Positions 24,301 to 37,846 of a stretch of 64,000 nucleotides of DNA are shown one piece after another. Where the stretch lies: positions 9,325,758 to 9,389,757 of the forward strand of contig CM030867.1 of the NCBI GenBank assembly GCA_018105865.1. The letters run 5' to 3'. The DNA is from Metaphire vulgaris. Its lineage: Eukaryota; Annelida; Clitellata; Crassiclitellata; Megascolecidae. The notes beneath the pieces were generated by a model. That model ran no database searches and was not told the origin of the DNA. It saw only the letters and a program-made list of their open reading frames with translations. The first letter of the stretch is position 1, and the number at the start of each line of letters is the position of its first letter. The position numbers and the translations under genes are program-made.

Positions 24301-24752
24301 CGAATAATTCAATTAAATGATGCAAGGTGTAGATGGTGACAATCTTCACAATAATAAATAAAACACTAAATAAAAATTCATGTCATAATTATTCATCCAC
24401 AATTTCATATTACAAGGAACTGTTCTGAAGATGGCTGAAAGTTAAAAACTTGACCACAGAACACACACATTTGCACACTTATGCAATGATGTACAATTGT
24501 AGATACTAACACATGATAACTGACACATGAAAGCGTAGCAAAATGCAGATTTTCTTTACAAGCTATTTTAAAGCTGATAATCAATTCAAAATGAATTTAT
24601 TACTTCAAATACTCAATGATAATAAATAGATATATAGAAACTCACCTCAATAAGTCGCTTAGTTGGTTCATCGTAATCAGGCATTGGAAGGTCTTGATCC
24701 TCAGCTTTTACTTCTTTTTTCTTATCGTCATGCTGAGGAACTTGCTAAGTTC

Positions 24753-24805
<53 letters not shown>

Positions 24806-27197
24806 TAATATAATTGAGCACTTTTAACAGCAAGAAAGACGGATCAATCAGTGGTACGCCAAATCCATTAAAATAAGATTAAAAGATTACATTTATTCCA
24901 GAGTTAAGTCAGTGGAAAACAGGGAGATGGATGCCTAAAATCTTGTTTTAAAAACAGCCACATGAGACATAAATTGATCAAGTTGATCAAGAAGTTCACA
25001 ATGTCAACAATAGTCAGACAAAAGAAATACTGCAACCACTGGATATACCTCATCTTCTTTATCATCATCGTCTTCATCATCTTCATTGCCCTCTCCTTCA
25101 TCACTGCCCTCCCCTTCGTCATCATCATCACCACCACCAGAAGCTTCTGGAGTGGGGGTGGTCAACTCCTCTTTGGCCTTTCGTTAAAACAAATACAAGA
25201 CAATTTATTGTTAATACAATCAATAGACAATTAACAGTTCTGAATTACAGATATCTTTAAAAATGAAATCTAGAAATATAAGAATTCTTAAATAATATGC
25301 AGAAACACAGCATCAAAGCCAATAACAATCAACAAAGTTGGTTCTCTTCAGTCAATAAAATGAATGTCAACTTGATCCAAGAAATGTGTAAAAACCCACA
25401 GAATTGGACTAAAATCAAACAGAACACAAGTCCATGAAATGCATGCATGTGGTGCGTAACACTAACACAAACCATAGATCAAAGGTATTCAAATGGTGGC
25501 CCGCAGGCCAAGTCCGGCCCGCCAAGTGGTGTGAAATGGCCCGCGAAGATACTAAAACGATAAAAAGCTTGATCTATGACCCACGAACGATGTTTTTTCA
25601 GAAACATCGGGACCTTGGGCACCAGTCATAAAAAAGTTTGGCCCTACATAAAATCAAATTGAACACCCCTGCCAGACATATTGCAAGGCTTCAACTGTAG
25701 CACACACCTCAGGAGGCTCCACCTTTTCAGACCCTGGTTTGCGATAGATCTGATTGATGTTGTCCCATACTTTAGCGAGAAAATCGTCAAAATCGATTTC
25801 GTCGTGTTCTTCCAGATACTCCTGGTTGAAAATTATCTAAAAATTACTTCACCAGAGATAAACTATCCGCATGCACCGTTCTTAAAACAACAGTACAACC
25901 TGAAGACATCTGTAAACCTTTCACAATCAGACATGATAGCACTCTAAACTAATTATTAACCTCTTTACCGTGAACCCCGAATATATTCGTCCATGTTACA
26001 CTGAGTTACAGTTAAATACACGGTAAAGGGGTTAATGCTATTATCAGCTGATAAACAGTATTAAGAATAACCAAATACAGTAAATAAATAACTAATATAA
26101 CATCACGCCAGCATTTGTTTAGCAATAAACTATTTCATGGATCTTATTCATAACATTAATTTTAAAGAAATAAAAGCACAAATGTAATATAATTAATGCA
26201 ATGTAGCATTTGTATAGCGCCCCATATGTATCCACTCAGATGTAAACTTCGAGTACGATACAAAGGAGAAGCTAACCTTTGCTTCGTCCGACGACACCTC
26301 TCCATTTGAATCGATGTCGAATTCTGCATGCGACTGGATTTCTTGTATAGAAACGCTACAGCATAATTAAAACAAACTAATGACAATTGCATAGACAGAA
26401 TATATATTAACCCCTTAACTGGGGACCTCAGATATATCCGTCCATTTTATATTCAGTTACAGTTAAATACCAAGTTAAGGGGTAAAAGCAATGAAAGGCA
26501 TCAAACCACAAATATTTTCCAAGCAAAAAGTAGACTTTCAAATAGATGACAAAACATGTTATGGACAGATGTCATGGAAAATCAACATCTAAAGATTACA
26601 AGCACCAACAATTTTTACTTTCAAAAATCAACAACTGATTCAAACATAAAATATCTAAATAAAACTGGGCTCCAAAGAGGAGCCAGACCATCTGGGATGC
26701 TCCAAATAACTGATTATCCACTCACTTCCTAATAGTATGCCTACTAAGATAAAGAAAAACCAGTAATCAAAGATGCTCTATAGAAGTCCTACAGTACATT
26801 ACATTACATTACAAAGGTTCAGCCATACAACTATGGTTAGAGACAGTCCTACGTACACTGTCTTTAGGCCAAAGTACGCATGCCAACAGCAATTACATAA
26901 GATAGTTGGATAAGGATCAACTGTAGACATAATAACTTAGAATAATGGATTTTGATCCAAAGTAATTTTTTTCCTTGTGATAATTTCAAAATAAAGCATT
27001 TTAGTCAAATGCTCTGAAACTGATTCTTATGTTAAATCTTTTCTTGAAATTCTGAAATCAAGTCTTGTCATATAATGAATCATATAAACTATAATATAAT
27101 ATCTGGATATAAAATATAAATTAATAAGAATAATATTATTATTTTATTATTACTAATATTTGGATAGAGTAAATAATCGCAAATTCAGCAAATGCAC

Positions 27198-27294
<97 letters not shown>

Positions 27295-30200
27295 ACTCAC
27301 AGATTGTTCTGGTCAGTGTCGAGTTCTTCAAAGGCTTCCAAAGCCGCTATCTTTTTCTTCTCCTCCATCAACTTCTCTTTCTGGGCTGAAACCAACATAA
27401 TATTAAAAATGCATCAAATCTCAGTTATATTTTCAAGGCTATTTTATTTTCAAAATTTTTAATAGCTAGGCAGGTATATTTGTTAAAATATAGAATAAAT
27501 ATGCATCTAAGAGAGTTTCATAATCATGCATACAATAACTTAAGCTTAAATTACATTAAGTAATTAATTACTTGTGTATATATAAATGACCTGCTGGGAG
27601 AAAAGGTACCATAAGTGGGATCACAGATTAGCAAGAAAATTTGCGTTTTTATCTTGAAAACTGAAATTTTTCAAAAATTACTTTTTTTGTATTTTAGACA
27701 GTATGATGTGTAGACAATTAAATGATTATGTATTTTTAATCAAATCAATATACATTACAGTAAAGTGTAAATCAAAGAAAACCAGTTGATAGTAAAAACA
27801 AGGGGTATTCGATTACAATTTATGATGGGCCAAATTTTTTATGACTGGTGCCTGGGGGCCAAGTATATATAATTTTTAAAATATTTTTCTATATAATATT
27901 TCTTAGTTACTAAAATATAGTTCATAAGTAACAAAGAACAGGTTAGCTGAAACCAAGACATAAAAATATTTACTAAGCATCAGAATAAGGTTATTTATCG
28001 TTTCAGCATCTTACCATATTATCTCGGGTATAATACGCACCAATACGCACCCTTGGTTTCTAGAGTTATCATAATGCGTCTTATACGCGAGATAATACGG
28101 TAACAGGCCATTTCACAGCCCTTGGATGGTCGGATCTGGCCCGAGGGTCGCCATTCTGAATACCTCTGGAATAGAGTAACTACTGAATAGTTTACCTTCC
28201 CACTGCTGCTTATGAACATCTTTTGCTTCCTTTTCCGTCTTCTCTGCTTCGCTCTTGACTGCCTCCAAATCTGCACGTTTTGCCTCGATACCGCCTTTCT
28301 CCTTTTCAAGATCGATTAGACGTGCCTATTCCAAAAAAATATTCACTCAGCTCATCAGTTTCATAATTGATATCGTCCAATCAAGTACTTAACCAATTCA
28401 TAACGAGCACCATATTATTACGTAATTATTATGTAATTATTACGTAATTACGTAATTATTACGCAAAGTCAACACTTGTGACAAATTCTTTCAAAGTAGA
28501 AACTCTGCTAAGACAAAATGAAGTAAGAATAACATTTAAGATAAAAAAGCATAAACATCAAATGATTTGTAATGTATTATATGATTTGTAATGCATTAAA
28601 TGATTTGTAATGTATTATAGTGTAAGTGAATTTTGCAAAGAAATATAATTTAATAACAGTAATAGAATAATAATGTAGTGCCTTTTATAAAAGATTGGGG
28701 TGGGAAGATGGTAGAGAGGTAACACGTAAGAGAGACATGGTAATGGAACGAGATCAAGTTCCGCTGGAACCCTAAGTCAACTCAGCTTACTCGCCAGAGG
28801 GCGGTGGTAAACTGAGGAGCAGTGTTAAGCTGTGAGGTAAAACATGGATCTCAGGAAAGTAATGGCAACCTACCTCAGAATAATGGTTTATACCACCTAC
28901 GTTGCTGATTGCCTAGACCAGAGATAGGTGCCAAACCTCAACGCTCGAACTCGAGTGCAGGGACCTACATTTACCTTTATTTTATAAGAGATTATTCAAA
29001 GTTGCTCGCTACCGCTTGTCCAAAATAACTCATCAATCTTAGATTTAGGAATGATTCAACATATTATAAAGGAGTCGTATAACTACTGATTGTCAAAACA
29101 GTAAACCAAATGAACCATTTTAATCGAATCAGAATATCTGACAGTAAAACCCATGCAAAATCACGCCACATCTATTAGCAGCTTTTTCAACGAATCAATC
29201 TGGCAATACGGCAACTTGGTTAGCGTTGACTTTTGGTTAACATAAACCAAAACCACAAGGATCAGCCAACATCCAACAGGTTTACTTTGACTCGTTGGGC
29301 ACGGATGGGTGCCTTTTCAGATGCCTTGAAGTACTGTACATGTTAATGGAAGTTAACGGTACTCGGCAATACTAACTTGTTTCTCTGTGATCGCCTGTTG
29401 ACCCCGTACGCAGTACTCGCCGTAAACTTTGTGACCTTCCAAGAGAAGTTGGTGCTGCTTCACAGCCTCTTCTCTCATCTGTTGTCCAAGCTCACTAGAA
29501 AAAAAATCAAGAAAGAACTCATACAATCCAATAAAGCACTCAAGCTCCATTAAAAAGCTAGGAAATAACAACGTAATATAGTAAGAAGGACTGTCAATTT
29601 TTTTAAAAAGCTGCCCCAGGAATCCGTCCAGTTTTTAACAGGTATCCGAATTAGCATAATCTCTGTTGTGACCTCTTATCTCTACACCCAACTACGGTAA
29701 ATAACCACACTCCAACTCCAGGCACTGCTGCTAATGATGGACCACCTCCACCGTTATCACCCCCCTCCGGTCCCTGCAACTAATCATTCTAGCAGGAACT
29801 GGCGGGTGAGTGTGACATAATGGTGTCACAATCCCCCCTCCGGTTCCCACAATTAATGACTCAGTCCTTAGAGGGGAAGCGTTACATAACGGTGATGCTT
29901 CCACAAGTACCCATGCCCAATTTTACAGACCGGGTAATAGAATTTTAACAGATACCCAGACACCCCTAGTAATAAGGGACTTACACAACGCATCCTATAT
30001 TTCAACCCAGAGGTGCTCATGGCTCTACAGTCACTTGATAAGAAAAGAGAGTCCTATTAACCATCATCCTTACCAATTAAATAATCTCTTCATTGCCTTA
30101 GATCAGTCTATGCTGGCTAATGATGACAATCTTCATAGCCATTTGCACTTATGCCATAATGTGCCAATGCTTAGACACTGAAAACAATAAATTGATGTAA

Positions 30201-30422
30201 TCAATTCGTATCATACTTACACGCACAAATTTCCACAAGTAACTCTATGGCTGTATTCGTCAGCACCATCACAACAATCTACAAGAAAAAACACAACAGT
30301 CTACAAGAAAATCAACAGTCTACTAGAAAAAAACAAAACAAAAACAATGAACCAAACAATACCTATAAATACTAACTTATTCTGACAAGACTAATACTGA
30401 AAAGCAATAATTATATTATTAT

Positions 30423-30455
<33 letters not shown>

Positions 30456-31774
30456 ACTACCACATTTCCAACATAACACATTCAGCGCCCGGGGCATATT
30501 ATTACACACAAATGTGGCCATCAGCTCAGCCCAGCACAAATAAATACATCATATTCTACAGGCTGAGACACAATGATTGGCCCATCCAGGAAAATCGGGC
30601 CAAAGAAATGAGACTTTGCTACTGAGTTTATAATGAGACATTACTGAGTCAATAATATTATACTGTAGTTTATCAACAGGCAACAACAGCACAATACCAC
30701 AATATCCTTTGGGGCATTTAGTACAGTTGAAAACAAAACACCGGTTTTAAATTTAAACGACGACTATTGATAAACAGACGATTGATCAAAGCTAAACTTC
30801 AGCGTACCGCAGATGCCGTCGTTGACCCGAGATGAAGGAATAACGTAGGATTTGTACCCAGCATTTGTGCAGTGGAAGGAACCATTTGGGCAAGCAGAAG
30901 TACCTATTATAAATAAAATTAGCCCACAACTAAATATAAATCAAATAAATATTCAATCAAAAATGATTGCTTGCAACAGAATCAATCCATCCATTTTATA
31001 TTGAAAATTAAATTGCTTAATCTTAACCCTTTGAACACATCAGGCCACTTTAGCTGCCTGCTGGATAGGTGTATTTAGTCTAATTGCTAGGGAAGCTAGA
31101 GTTCAAAAGGTTAAATGGATGCCGGAAAAAGCATAACTAAAGATATGCATCCAAACACCTATGTGAAATATAAAAATACATGTATATAAATAATATAATT
31201 ATACATATGTATGTATGCAGAAGAAAAGGCTAACATGGTATGGATATGCAAAGAGGATGGAAGACTCGAGACTTCCCAAAAAGCATTATACACAGAGACA
31301 AGGAAGATAAAAAAGGAAGAGGCAGGCCCAGAAAAGCATGAATAGACAATATTAAAGAAGATCTGAAAGAGAAACAACTGACAATTGCAGAAAGAAGAAA
31401 TTTAACATCTGACAAAGAGGCCTGTTAATTTTCTGGCTAGCTTTTGCCACTAATGAGTTGGCAGAGAGCAAAATAAAAACAAAACAGCCAAAGGAAACCT
31501 TGATGCAAAAAGTGATACAGAGGAAACTGCATCTCTTTGGACATACTGGTATTTGTCATATGAAAGATGATGGAAAGATCAAGACTATAATACTGGGAAT
31601 AATGGATGGTTCCAACAAGAAAGAAAGGTCACACAGAGAATGGTGTGATGACATTGGTGATTGGTGTTGAAAATGTCTGCAAGAACTATTGTCATATAGC
31701 TGCGAACAGAACAGAGTGGGACAAAACTGTAATGATTGCATCGGACACCAACAGCCCTGATTATTGGTGATGAT

Positions 31775-31841
<67 letters not shown>

Positions 31842-33278
31842 AATGAGGATGATAATGATGAAGATGATAATGATGATGATAAGATAAGAGAGCAGTTATG
31901 ATGGTGATGATGATGTGGTGTGAAATGATGTGTGATATTGAAGACTGGTGTGGAAGCAGTTTACAGGATCTGAGTCACAGAGCAATGAACAGGAAAGAAT
32001 GGCAACAAACTGTAGAGATGGAATTCAGGGGCGTTCTTGAGAGGTTTCACAGCACCTACCAGGCCTGCATTATAACGGTACATCTCCTGGCGCTGCCATA
32101 GAGAACACACTGCTGTAAATCTGCGGTGCATACACCGGGTACCGGTGCATTTACATTTGCATGTTACATTTGCATTACATTTTACATTTGCATTTGCCCC
32201 AGGATAAATGCAAACTGCTCAAATCACTTTCACAAACCCAGAGATATTTAGGCACTCAGAGACAACAGTGATCACTGTTGACGCTTCCAATATAGGAAAG
32301 GAAGACCAGACAAGGAATGGTGCGATGATATTGAAGAATGGCGCGGAAGCAGTTTACAGGATCTTAGCCACAGAGCAACGAACAGGAAAGAACGGCAACA
32401 AACTACGGAGATGGCATTATACACCAAAGGGCGATGAGACCACGATTAATGATGATAATGTATGTACGAGTCTTTGCATGTATGCGTATGTACCATATAT
32501 ATATATGCATACCAGGTTCATCGGAGCTGTCGCCGCAGTCACAGTAGTCATCATTTACTCTGTCGTATGGAATGGTCTGAGATCCGTCTAAACATCGGAA
32601 ATCTTTTGCTGGCCGATAAAAAGGTTCCTCTACAGAATCACGGACAACGTGCGACAATTCCAACAACACCCAAGCTCTAAATACTGTATTCTTTGTAAAT
32701 GAATACAAGATAATCAAACTGCACAGAAATCCATTTTACTCGGAGAAACTGTCACAGCCGGTGAAGACATATGCCGCAACACTGAGGCACATGCAGACAT
32801 GGAAGTTGTGGTTTTAACACCATGGTTGTGATTTAACAATAATTCTGTCAATAAAATTCAATACAATACACCATGCACCATATGCAATGGTTCCTTAGAT
32901 ACATATACTATAAAATAACTAGTTACGTTGATGCCACACTGCCTGTATAAGTAAAAGCAAGCAGTTAACTGATTTAATTTAGATGAACTCATAGTCATTT
33001 GCTGGATGAGCCCCAATATAGGTTTCAACTCATTCGAAAATGTACAGTCTCACTCCTGTTGTATCACAATGCGATTAGAACTTTAATACGGTCCACGTAT
33101 CGCTATATAGGGCTATGTAGCCCATAAGCAGCAGTCCATAAGTTTATGCAATGTCAACGCAGCGTTATATAAACTCAATATTATTAGCAGTCTCTCTCGA
33201 TGGACTGTATTCCGTACGAAAAGAGAATATACATCAGATCTAGCGCTACAGATGCACATCATTATAATAATAATAATA

Positions 33279-33334
<56 letters not shown>

Positions 33335-36300
33335 ATTCTTAGATAATTAGATAATTTGACTTTTCTTCACAACTTTATTTTACTCGTTAATCTCAGCCTG
33401 ACATCATGACATTATTTCCTCTCTTTTGTTTATTCTAACTGTTCATTTCTTTTCCCTAACACTTGATATAAACAAACCGATTAATCATTGGACCTACCGC
33501 ACTGCCGTTGATCAATACTCACATTTAAACAGAATTCCTATCTCCTTTTCCTTAACCCTCCGTTGTTCACATCTTCGTCTTCTAGAAATCATTTGTGATT
33601 TCCATCTCACCCGACGCTAGTCAGATATCATTATCATCCTTCTCGCTCTTTCAGGCGATATCCACCCAAATCCCGGACCATCCCAATCACACATGACACT
33701 ATGCACTCTCAACATCAGATCCTCACTAATCCTCAACACACACATTCACTACATTAACTTGCTAACACAAAATTAGACCCCTTCTTTCCAATACACATGC
33801 TTCACTCCTCAGCCATAGACATAAATTGCACTAACTGAAACCTGTAAAAGAGTATCTCCGTCTACAACTTCATGCCAGTTGATCGAGGCAACCCACCTGG
33901 CTTTTCCTCTTGAGCTTTCCCGTTTGAAAAAATTTACCAACTGTTCTTCTAATCTAGGTGGAGGCACTGCTTTTCTTATTCGTGATCATATACAAATTAG
34001 CAATTCCTCTTCAATGAATTTCTCTTCATTTGAATGCTCATTAGTCACCCTCAATCTTCCTCTCTCAAAACTAACTATTTTTAACATTTATCGTCCCCAT
34101 TATCATCAAAATACTCAGCCTCATTTGTGACATTCCTTGATGAATTTACCTCTTTTTGGGCTCTGCAGCTACAACTCCATACCGCAATTCTTAATTACTG
34201 GCGACTTTAATTTACACGTGGACAAGAGTGATGATCCTAACTCTACCCAATTCATGCAGCTGCTCACACAGACAAACCTCACGCAACACATATCTCTTCC
34301 AACTCACACTTTTGGACACACTTTAGATCTACTTATCACGTTATCTTCTTCATCATTATCTCCAATCTCAGCAATTAGTCAAGTCTCTCCATCTGATCAT
34401 TTTCCCATCTTCACCATTTTAAGTATCTGCTCACCAACTCCTCCACCTTGGCACCTACTCATTCCGCTGTCTCAACAAAATTGACATTGCCTTGTTCTGT
34501 GATAACATTAAGTCATCTGACCTAATTACTAACACCCCTACTACCCTGTCATCACTGATCGATAAATACAATTCTGTGCTTTCTGGTCTTCTCAATAAAC
34601 ATGCTCCTATCATCACTAGACCTTTTTGCGTCTCATAACAGCAAACCCTGGTATAACTCTTTCATTCATGCTTTCAAGTCATTTCGAAGACGTCTTGAGC
34701 GAACCTACCATAAAACACATTCTCCATCTGACCTTTTAAATCTTCGTTCCACCACCAACCGCTATCATAATCTCCTTACATCTGCCAAAAAGAAGTACTA
34801 TTCTAACATCATTTCAACAAATAGCTCAAATCCACGTAAGCTCTGGAAAACTGTAAATGATCTTTTCCATCGCAAAGACTCAAAACCTCTCCCTCAATCC
34901 ATTTCCCTGTCAGAACTTGCTGAATCTTTTGCTGAGTTCTTCTCTGTAAAAATCTCCAAGATTATTTTGTCCTCAAGTCTTTCACTATTACTCAAACCAC
35001 CTCTCCTCATTATCCTCCTCCCCACAACCTCCATGCAATTTATCCAGCTTCACTCCTACAACTGAAGAAGAGGTATCCAAACTTCTACTATCCTTGCCAA
35101 ACAAACAATGTGATCTAGATCCCATACCTACCTCTTTACTCAAACAGTGTGCCACCGTGCTTACGCCTATTATAACTAGAATCATCAACCTCTTATCTTA
35201 TCTCAGGCACTTTCCCATCCGCATTCAAAAAATCTTTTGTCACTCCTCTCCTAAAAAGCCTGGTCTTGACAGAGAAGATCTCAAAATCTTATCGCCCCAT
35301 CTCAAATCTTTCTCTTCTATCAAAACTTACTGAAAAAATTGTGCTTTCCAGACTGAATGAACACCTTTCAAGTAACTCACTATATAATGCTCATCAATCT
35401 GCCTACACTAAACATCACTCAACTGAAACTGTCCTCGCCTACATTTATGACAGACTCTTAACTGCAATTGGTCTTCGCCAAGTTACTGGCCTTTGTCTCC
35501 TTGATCTCTCTGCAGCATTTGATACCATAGATCACAAAATTCTGCTCGAGCGACTCTCTCTCTGGTTTGGCATATCTGAAAAGGCTCACAACTGGTTTGC
35601 ATCTTATCTCAATCTCGGTCTTTTCAAGTGTCCTGTCTTGGCCAAATTTCTCCTTCTCATATTATAGATTATGGAGTGCCTCAAGGATCTGTTCTCGGGC
35701 CTGTACTGTTCAGCCTTTACACCACACCACTTTCATCTCTAATTAATTCCTCAAATTAAACCACCAACTCTATGCCGATGACACTCAGCTATTCCTTTGG
35801 TTCTTCTCACTGCTTTTCATTCAATGCTTCTATTATTGAGCTTGAATCTGCATTCTCATAATCTCTGCATGGATGTCATCTAATCTCTCGCTCTCAACCC
35901 ATCTAAGACAGAGTTTCTTTTAATCGACTACCCCAACAACTCAAAAAAATTGACAATCCTAAACTAGTTTTGGCTCCTGACACCACAATAATCCCTGTTC
36001 CAACTGCTAGAAATCTAGGATTCAAATTTGACTCTTTTCTAAACTTGGCGACACAAATCTCCCAACTTTCAAAAGCCTGCTTTATTCATATTCGTGACTT
36101 CGGGCCTATGTCCTTGTCTTGATATTAAGACTTTTATTTCACAATCCAGAACTCTATAGTCCACTCCAAATTAGATTACTGTAACTCCCTCTACTATAAC
36201 CTTCCCAAAGCCTCCATCAACAAATTGCAATCAATACAAAATGCACTTGCTCGTGCTGTTACTAAGTCACCTAAATTCTCCCTATAAAACCCATACTAAA

Positions 36301-36961
36301 ATCATTACATTGGCTTAAAATAACAGAACGTATCCAATATAAGATAATAACACTTACACATAGCTCACTTCAGTCATCAAAACCTGTCTACCTTAGATCA
36401 CTATTAACCCCTCAGCCTCCTCGACCCACACGTTCGTCATCTCATCTCACTCTGTCACGCCCAACTAAATCAGTCATCCCTGAAAATTTTGCAACCGTGC
36501 CTTCTCATATGCACACCTGAACTCTGGAACTCGATCCCAGCTTCCCTTCGCACACTTGGACACTTTAAAACAATAAAATCTGATTCCTCATTTCCTATAA
36601 TTCCCTGCACTATCTCCTCAAGTCTTCAGGTCTAAGCTTAAATCCTTCCTGTTTCTGAAATCATTTCCGCCATAGCTGTAACAACCTAGCCTCACTGCCC
36701 TTCGGATATTGACCATTGCCTGGCTGATCCCACACCTTTCCTATAGCTATTTTAAGAGAGGCTGAGCGCCTGAGAATAAGCAGCTACTGTTGTGCTGCTT
36801 TCCAAGGCGCTATAGAAATCCACGAGATTTTACTTTACTTTATTATTATTATTATTATACTAACGATTTGGGGATATGCCTCGCACTCCGTCCCGGGACT
36901 CAACGAATGTCATTACCCCGACAAAAAGGCCGAATAGATAGAATTGAGGATAGTCTCTCAT
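21324..36961 (-). CDS. PRKCSH: Glucosidase II beta subunit (PRKCSH), 15 coding exons
   Basis: Non-catalytic, ER-lumenal partner of glucosidase II, which trims N-glycans in the calnexin cycle. Minus-strand exons: 36961-36865, 32629-32513, 30903-30808, 30278-30221, 29494-29377, 28325-28196, 27385-27301, 26355-26277, 25821-25708, 25177-25049, 24744-24646, 24188-24119, 23619-23455, 22119-22020 and 21470-21324. About 534 residues (human about 528). In order: signal peptide (1-22), two LDL-receptor-A modules ([31 protein letters not shown]), a coiled coil (about 125-205), an EF-hand pair ([20 protein letters not shown]), an acidic tract (about 300-340) and an MRH lectin domain (about 398-515). The sugar-binding pattern is kept: Q in GQCFDF, R in GPDRS, E and Y in RCEY. 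It ends HEDL, an ER-retrieval variant. All junctions are GT-AG with matching phases, except exon 11 to 12, which is one base short. Confidence 0.96.
21783..21953. mobile_element. hAT-like MITE, CAGTGTTTATTCTAG family
   Basis: 171 bp with intact ends and exact 8-bp duplication CCCTCATA at 21775-21782 and 21954-21961. It lies in the last PRKCSH intron, inside an older repeat that carries a GCTTGTCA-type motif at 21688-21720. Confidence 0.85.
22435..22520. repeat. LINE/SINE-type tail fragment
   Basis: 'actatttatatagcgccgt' followed by 'acgctttacaaag', as at 168-240 and 40748-40810. In PRKCSH intron 13. Confidence 0.5.
23714..24101. mobile_element. Probable mobile element with GTCCTTAAAT repeats
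   Basis: Flanked by the direct repeat ACAACGGA (23706-23713 and 24102-24109). Carries about seven copies of GTCCTTAAA-like units and one GCTTGTCA motif (antisense, 23978-24007). Its terminal inverted repeats are weak. It lies in PRKCSH intron 12, ending just before exon 12. Confidence 0.5.
24752..24810. repeat. (AAT)n microsatellite
   Basis: Starts within about 10 bp of the PRKCSH exon 11 acceptor, on the intron side. Confidence 0.9.
25480..25680. mobile_element. hAT-like MITE remnant (GTGGCCCGC type)
   Basis: 'ggtattcaaatggtggcccg' at one side and 'attgaacacccctg' at the other. Flanks CCATAGAT and CCAGACAT agree at 6 of 8. In PRKCSH intron 9. Confidence 0.45.
25956..26035. mobile_element. 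TTAA-flanked miniature element (piggyBac-like)
   Basis: 80 bp between TTAA sites. Reverse-orientation sibling of 46939-47018 (ATATATTCGTCCAT interior). PRKCSH intron 8. Confidence 0.65.
26407..26485. mobile_element. TTAA-flanked miniature element (piggyBac-like)
   Basis: 79 bp, ends CCCCTTAACT and AAGTTAAGGGG. The right TTAA is mutated to GTAA. Interior GATATATCCGTCCATTTTA is as in 46939-47018, reversed. Confidence 0.65.
27199..27293. repeat. (ATT)n next to a PRKCSH splice donor
   Basis: About 95 bp of pure ATT beginning within the first ten intron bases after the exon 7 donor (27300). Confidence 0.95.
28690..28980 (+). mobile_element. tRNA-like SINE, diverged
   Basis: Starts GGGAAGATGGTAGAGAGG and has a B-box-like 'gatcaagttccg'. 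Ends 'ctcgagtgcagggacctaca', which resembles 4310-4375. Related in layout to, but distinct from, the SINE at 10805. PRKCSH intron 5. Confidence 0.5.
31023..31114. mobile_element. TTAA-flanked miniature element
   Basis: 92 bp between TTAA sites, inverted ends CCCTTTGAAC and GTTCAAAAGG. The interior is unrelated to the other TTAA copies. PRKCSH intron 2. Confidence 0.5.
31300..31740 (+). pseudogene. RTE-like LINE C-terminal fragments
   Basis: 31300-31445 reads [26 protein letters not shown]; 31458-31670 reads [38 protein letters not shown] and [11 protein letters not shown]. These are C-terminal tails of RTE-like reverse transcriptases. Broken, antisense to PRKCSH in its intron 2. Confidence 0.65.
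31768..31880. repeat. (GAT)n microsatellite
   Basis: Long GAT tract that follows an RTE-like fragment, as at 41610 and 46420. Confidence 0.9.
31890..32425 (+). pseudogene. Two more RTE-like C-terminal fragments
   Basis: About 31915-32070 reads [20 protein letters not shown]; about 32300-32420 reads [20 protein letters not shown]. The same C-terminal segment appears twice. Confidence 0.6.
33240..33335. repeat. (AAT)n/(ATT)n microsatellite
   Basis: Short AAT run then about 65 bp of ATT, immediately upstream of the LINE at 33370, in PRKCSH intron 1. Confidence 0.9.
33370..36856 (+). pseudogene. Nearly full-length L2/CR1-like LINE, inactivated, in PRKCSH intron 1
   Basis: About 3.5 kb, antisense to the host gene. 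In order: a 2A-like leader [11 protein letters not shown] (33654-33680); endonuclease pieces [23 protein letters not shown] and SPSDHFPIF (33879-34484); a linker (34601-35065); reverse transcriptase [27 protein letters not shown] (motif A, about 35500) and YADDTQLF (motif C, about 35770); a decayed C-terminal domain with [17 protein letters not shown] sequence. Several frameshifts and stops break the frame. The 3' end 'gcgctatagaaatccacgag' joins (ATT)n, and solo copies of this 3' end occur at 38250, 51265 and 55610. Confidence 0.85.
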
Positions 36962-37846
36962 TTCAGTGATTAAATTTTCATACAATTTATTCAAAACTTT
37001 AATTAAATTTCCAAACACAGTTTAAACAAACGAACGATAATGGAAGAATGCCACGCGGCGACGGCGATCGGAACTAACGAGAAACGACAACGTCCGAAGC
37101 TCAGTCTGTTGCACTGCCCTGCAATACGTGTGTCCTAGAATGTTCTAGTCTGTTTAGAGTTTTGGTCTAAAATGTATTTTGGTCTAAGTTATTGACATCT
37201 ATAAATAGATGTCAATGGTCTAAGTATTTAAAATGTGCGTAATTTTGCACGTATTCTGCCGATGAAGTTATGTGATCAAGATTATTTATATTATCGCTTC
37301 GGATTTTGATTCTTGGCTTTCGTGAGTAGCTGCGACGCGGAACTTGAATAAACGTTGAATAGAAATTTAATATGCATGATTGTAAAAGAGTAAAATCTCG
37401 TGGATTTATATAGCGCCTTGAAAGCAGCACACATCACATGACTGTAGGCTACGGCCCATTCGATAGCGCCTATCTAGGACATCAAGACTGAGTGCATAGC
37501 GGTAGACTGATAAATAGCCGCGAGTAGAATTTTTTATTATTTGTAGGCAGTCGGTGAACTTCTATAGCGCAACTATTATTATGCCTAGGGCACAGGGCTT
37601 TCCCACAAAGTCGTCTACGACTGTGATTCAGATGTGTGCGTCTGCTTGGGCACGAGAAAGCAATCAAAACATCGTTTGTGCGATGATGTGATGAGTCATG
37701 TGATGTACTGCTATTGCATTATTTTAGCTAAAGAGTTACCGTCAGAGTCACATGCTACTAAGAATTGAATACGTGATTTCTATTTAGGGTTCTCGGGTAT
37801 TGGACGTCGAACTTGGTCTAAGAGTCTCGAGAATCTGGTCGTAAGG
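36962..37846. promoter_or_regulatory. Divergent intergenic region, PRKCSH/GILT
   Basis: 885 bp between two start codons that point away from each other, so it must hold both promoters. It contains a LINE tail fragment at about 37390-37440. No specific factor sites identified. Confidence 0.5.
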
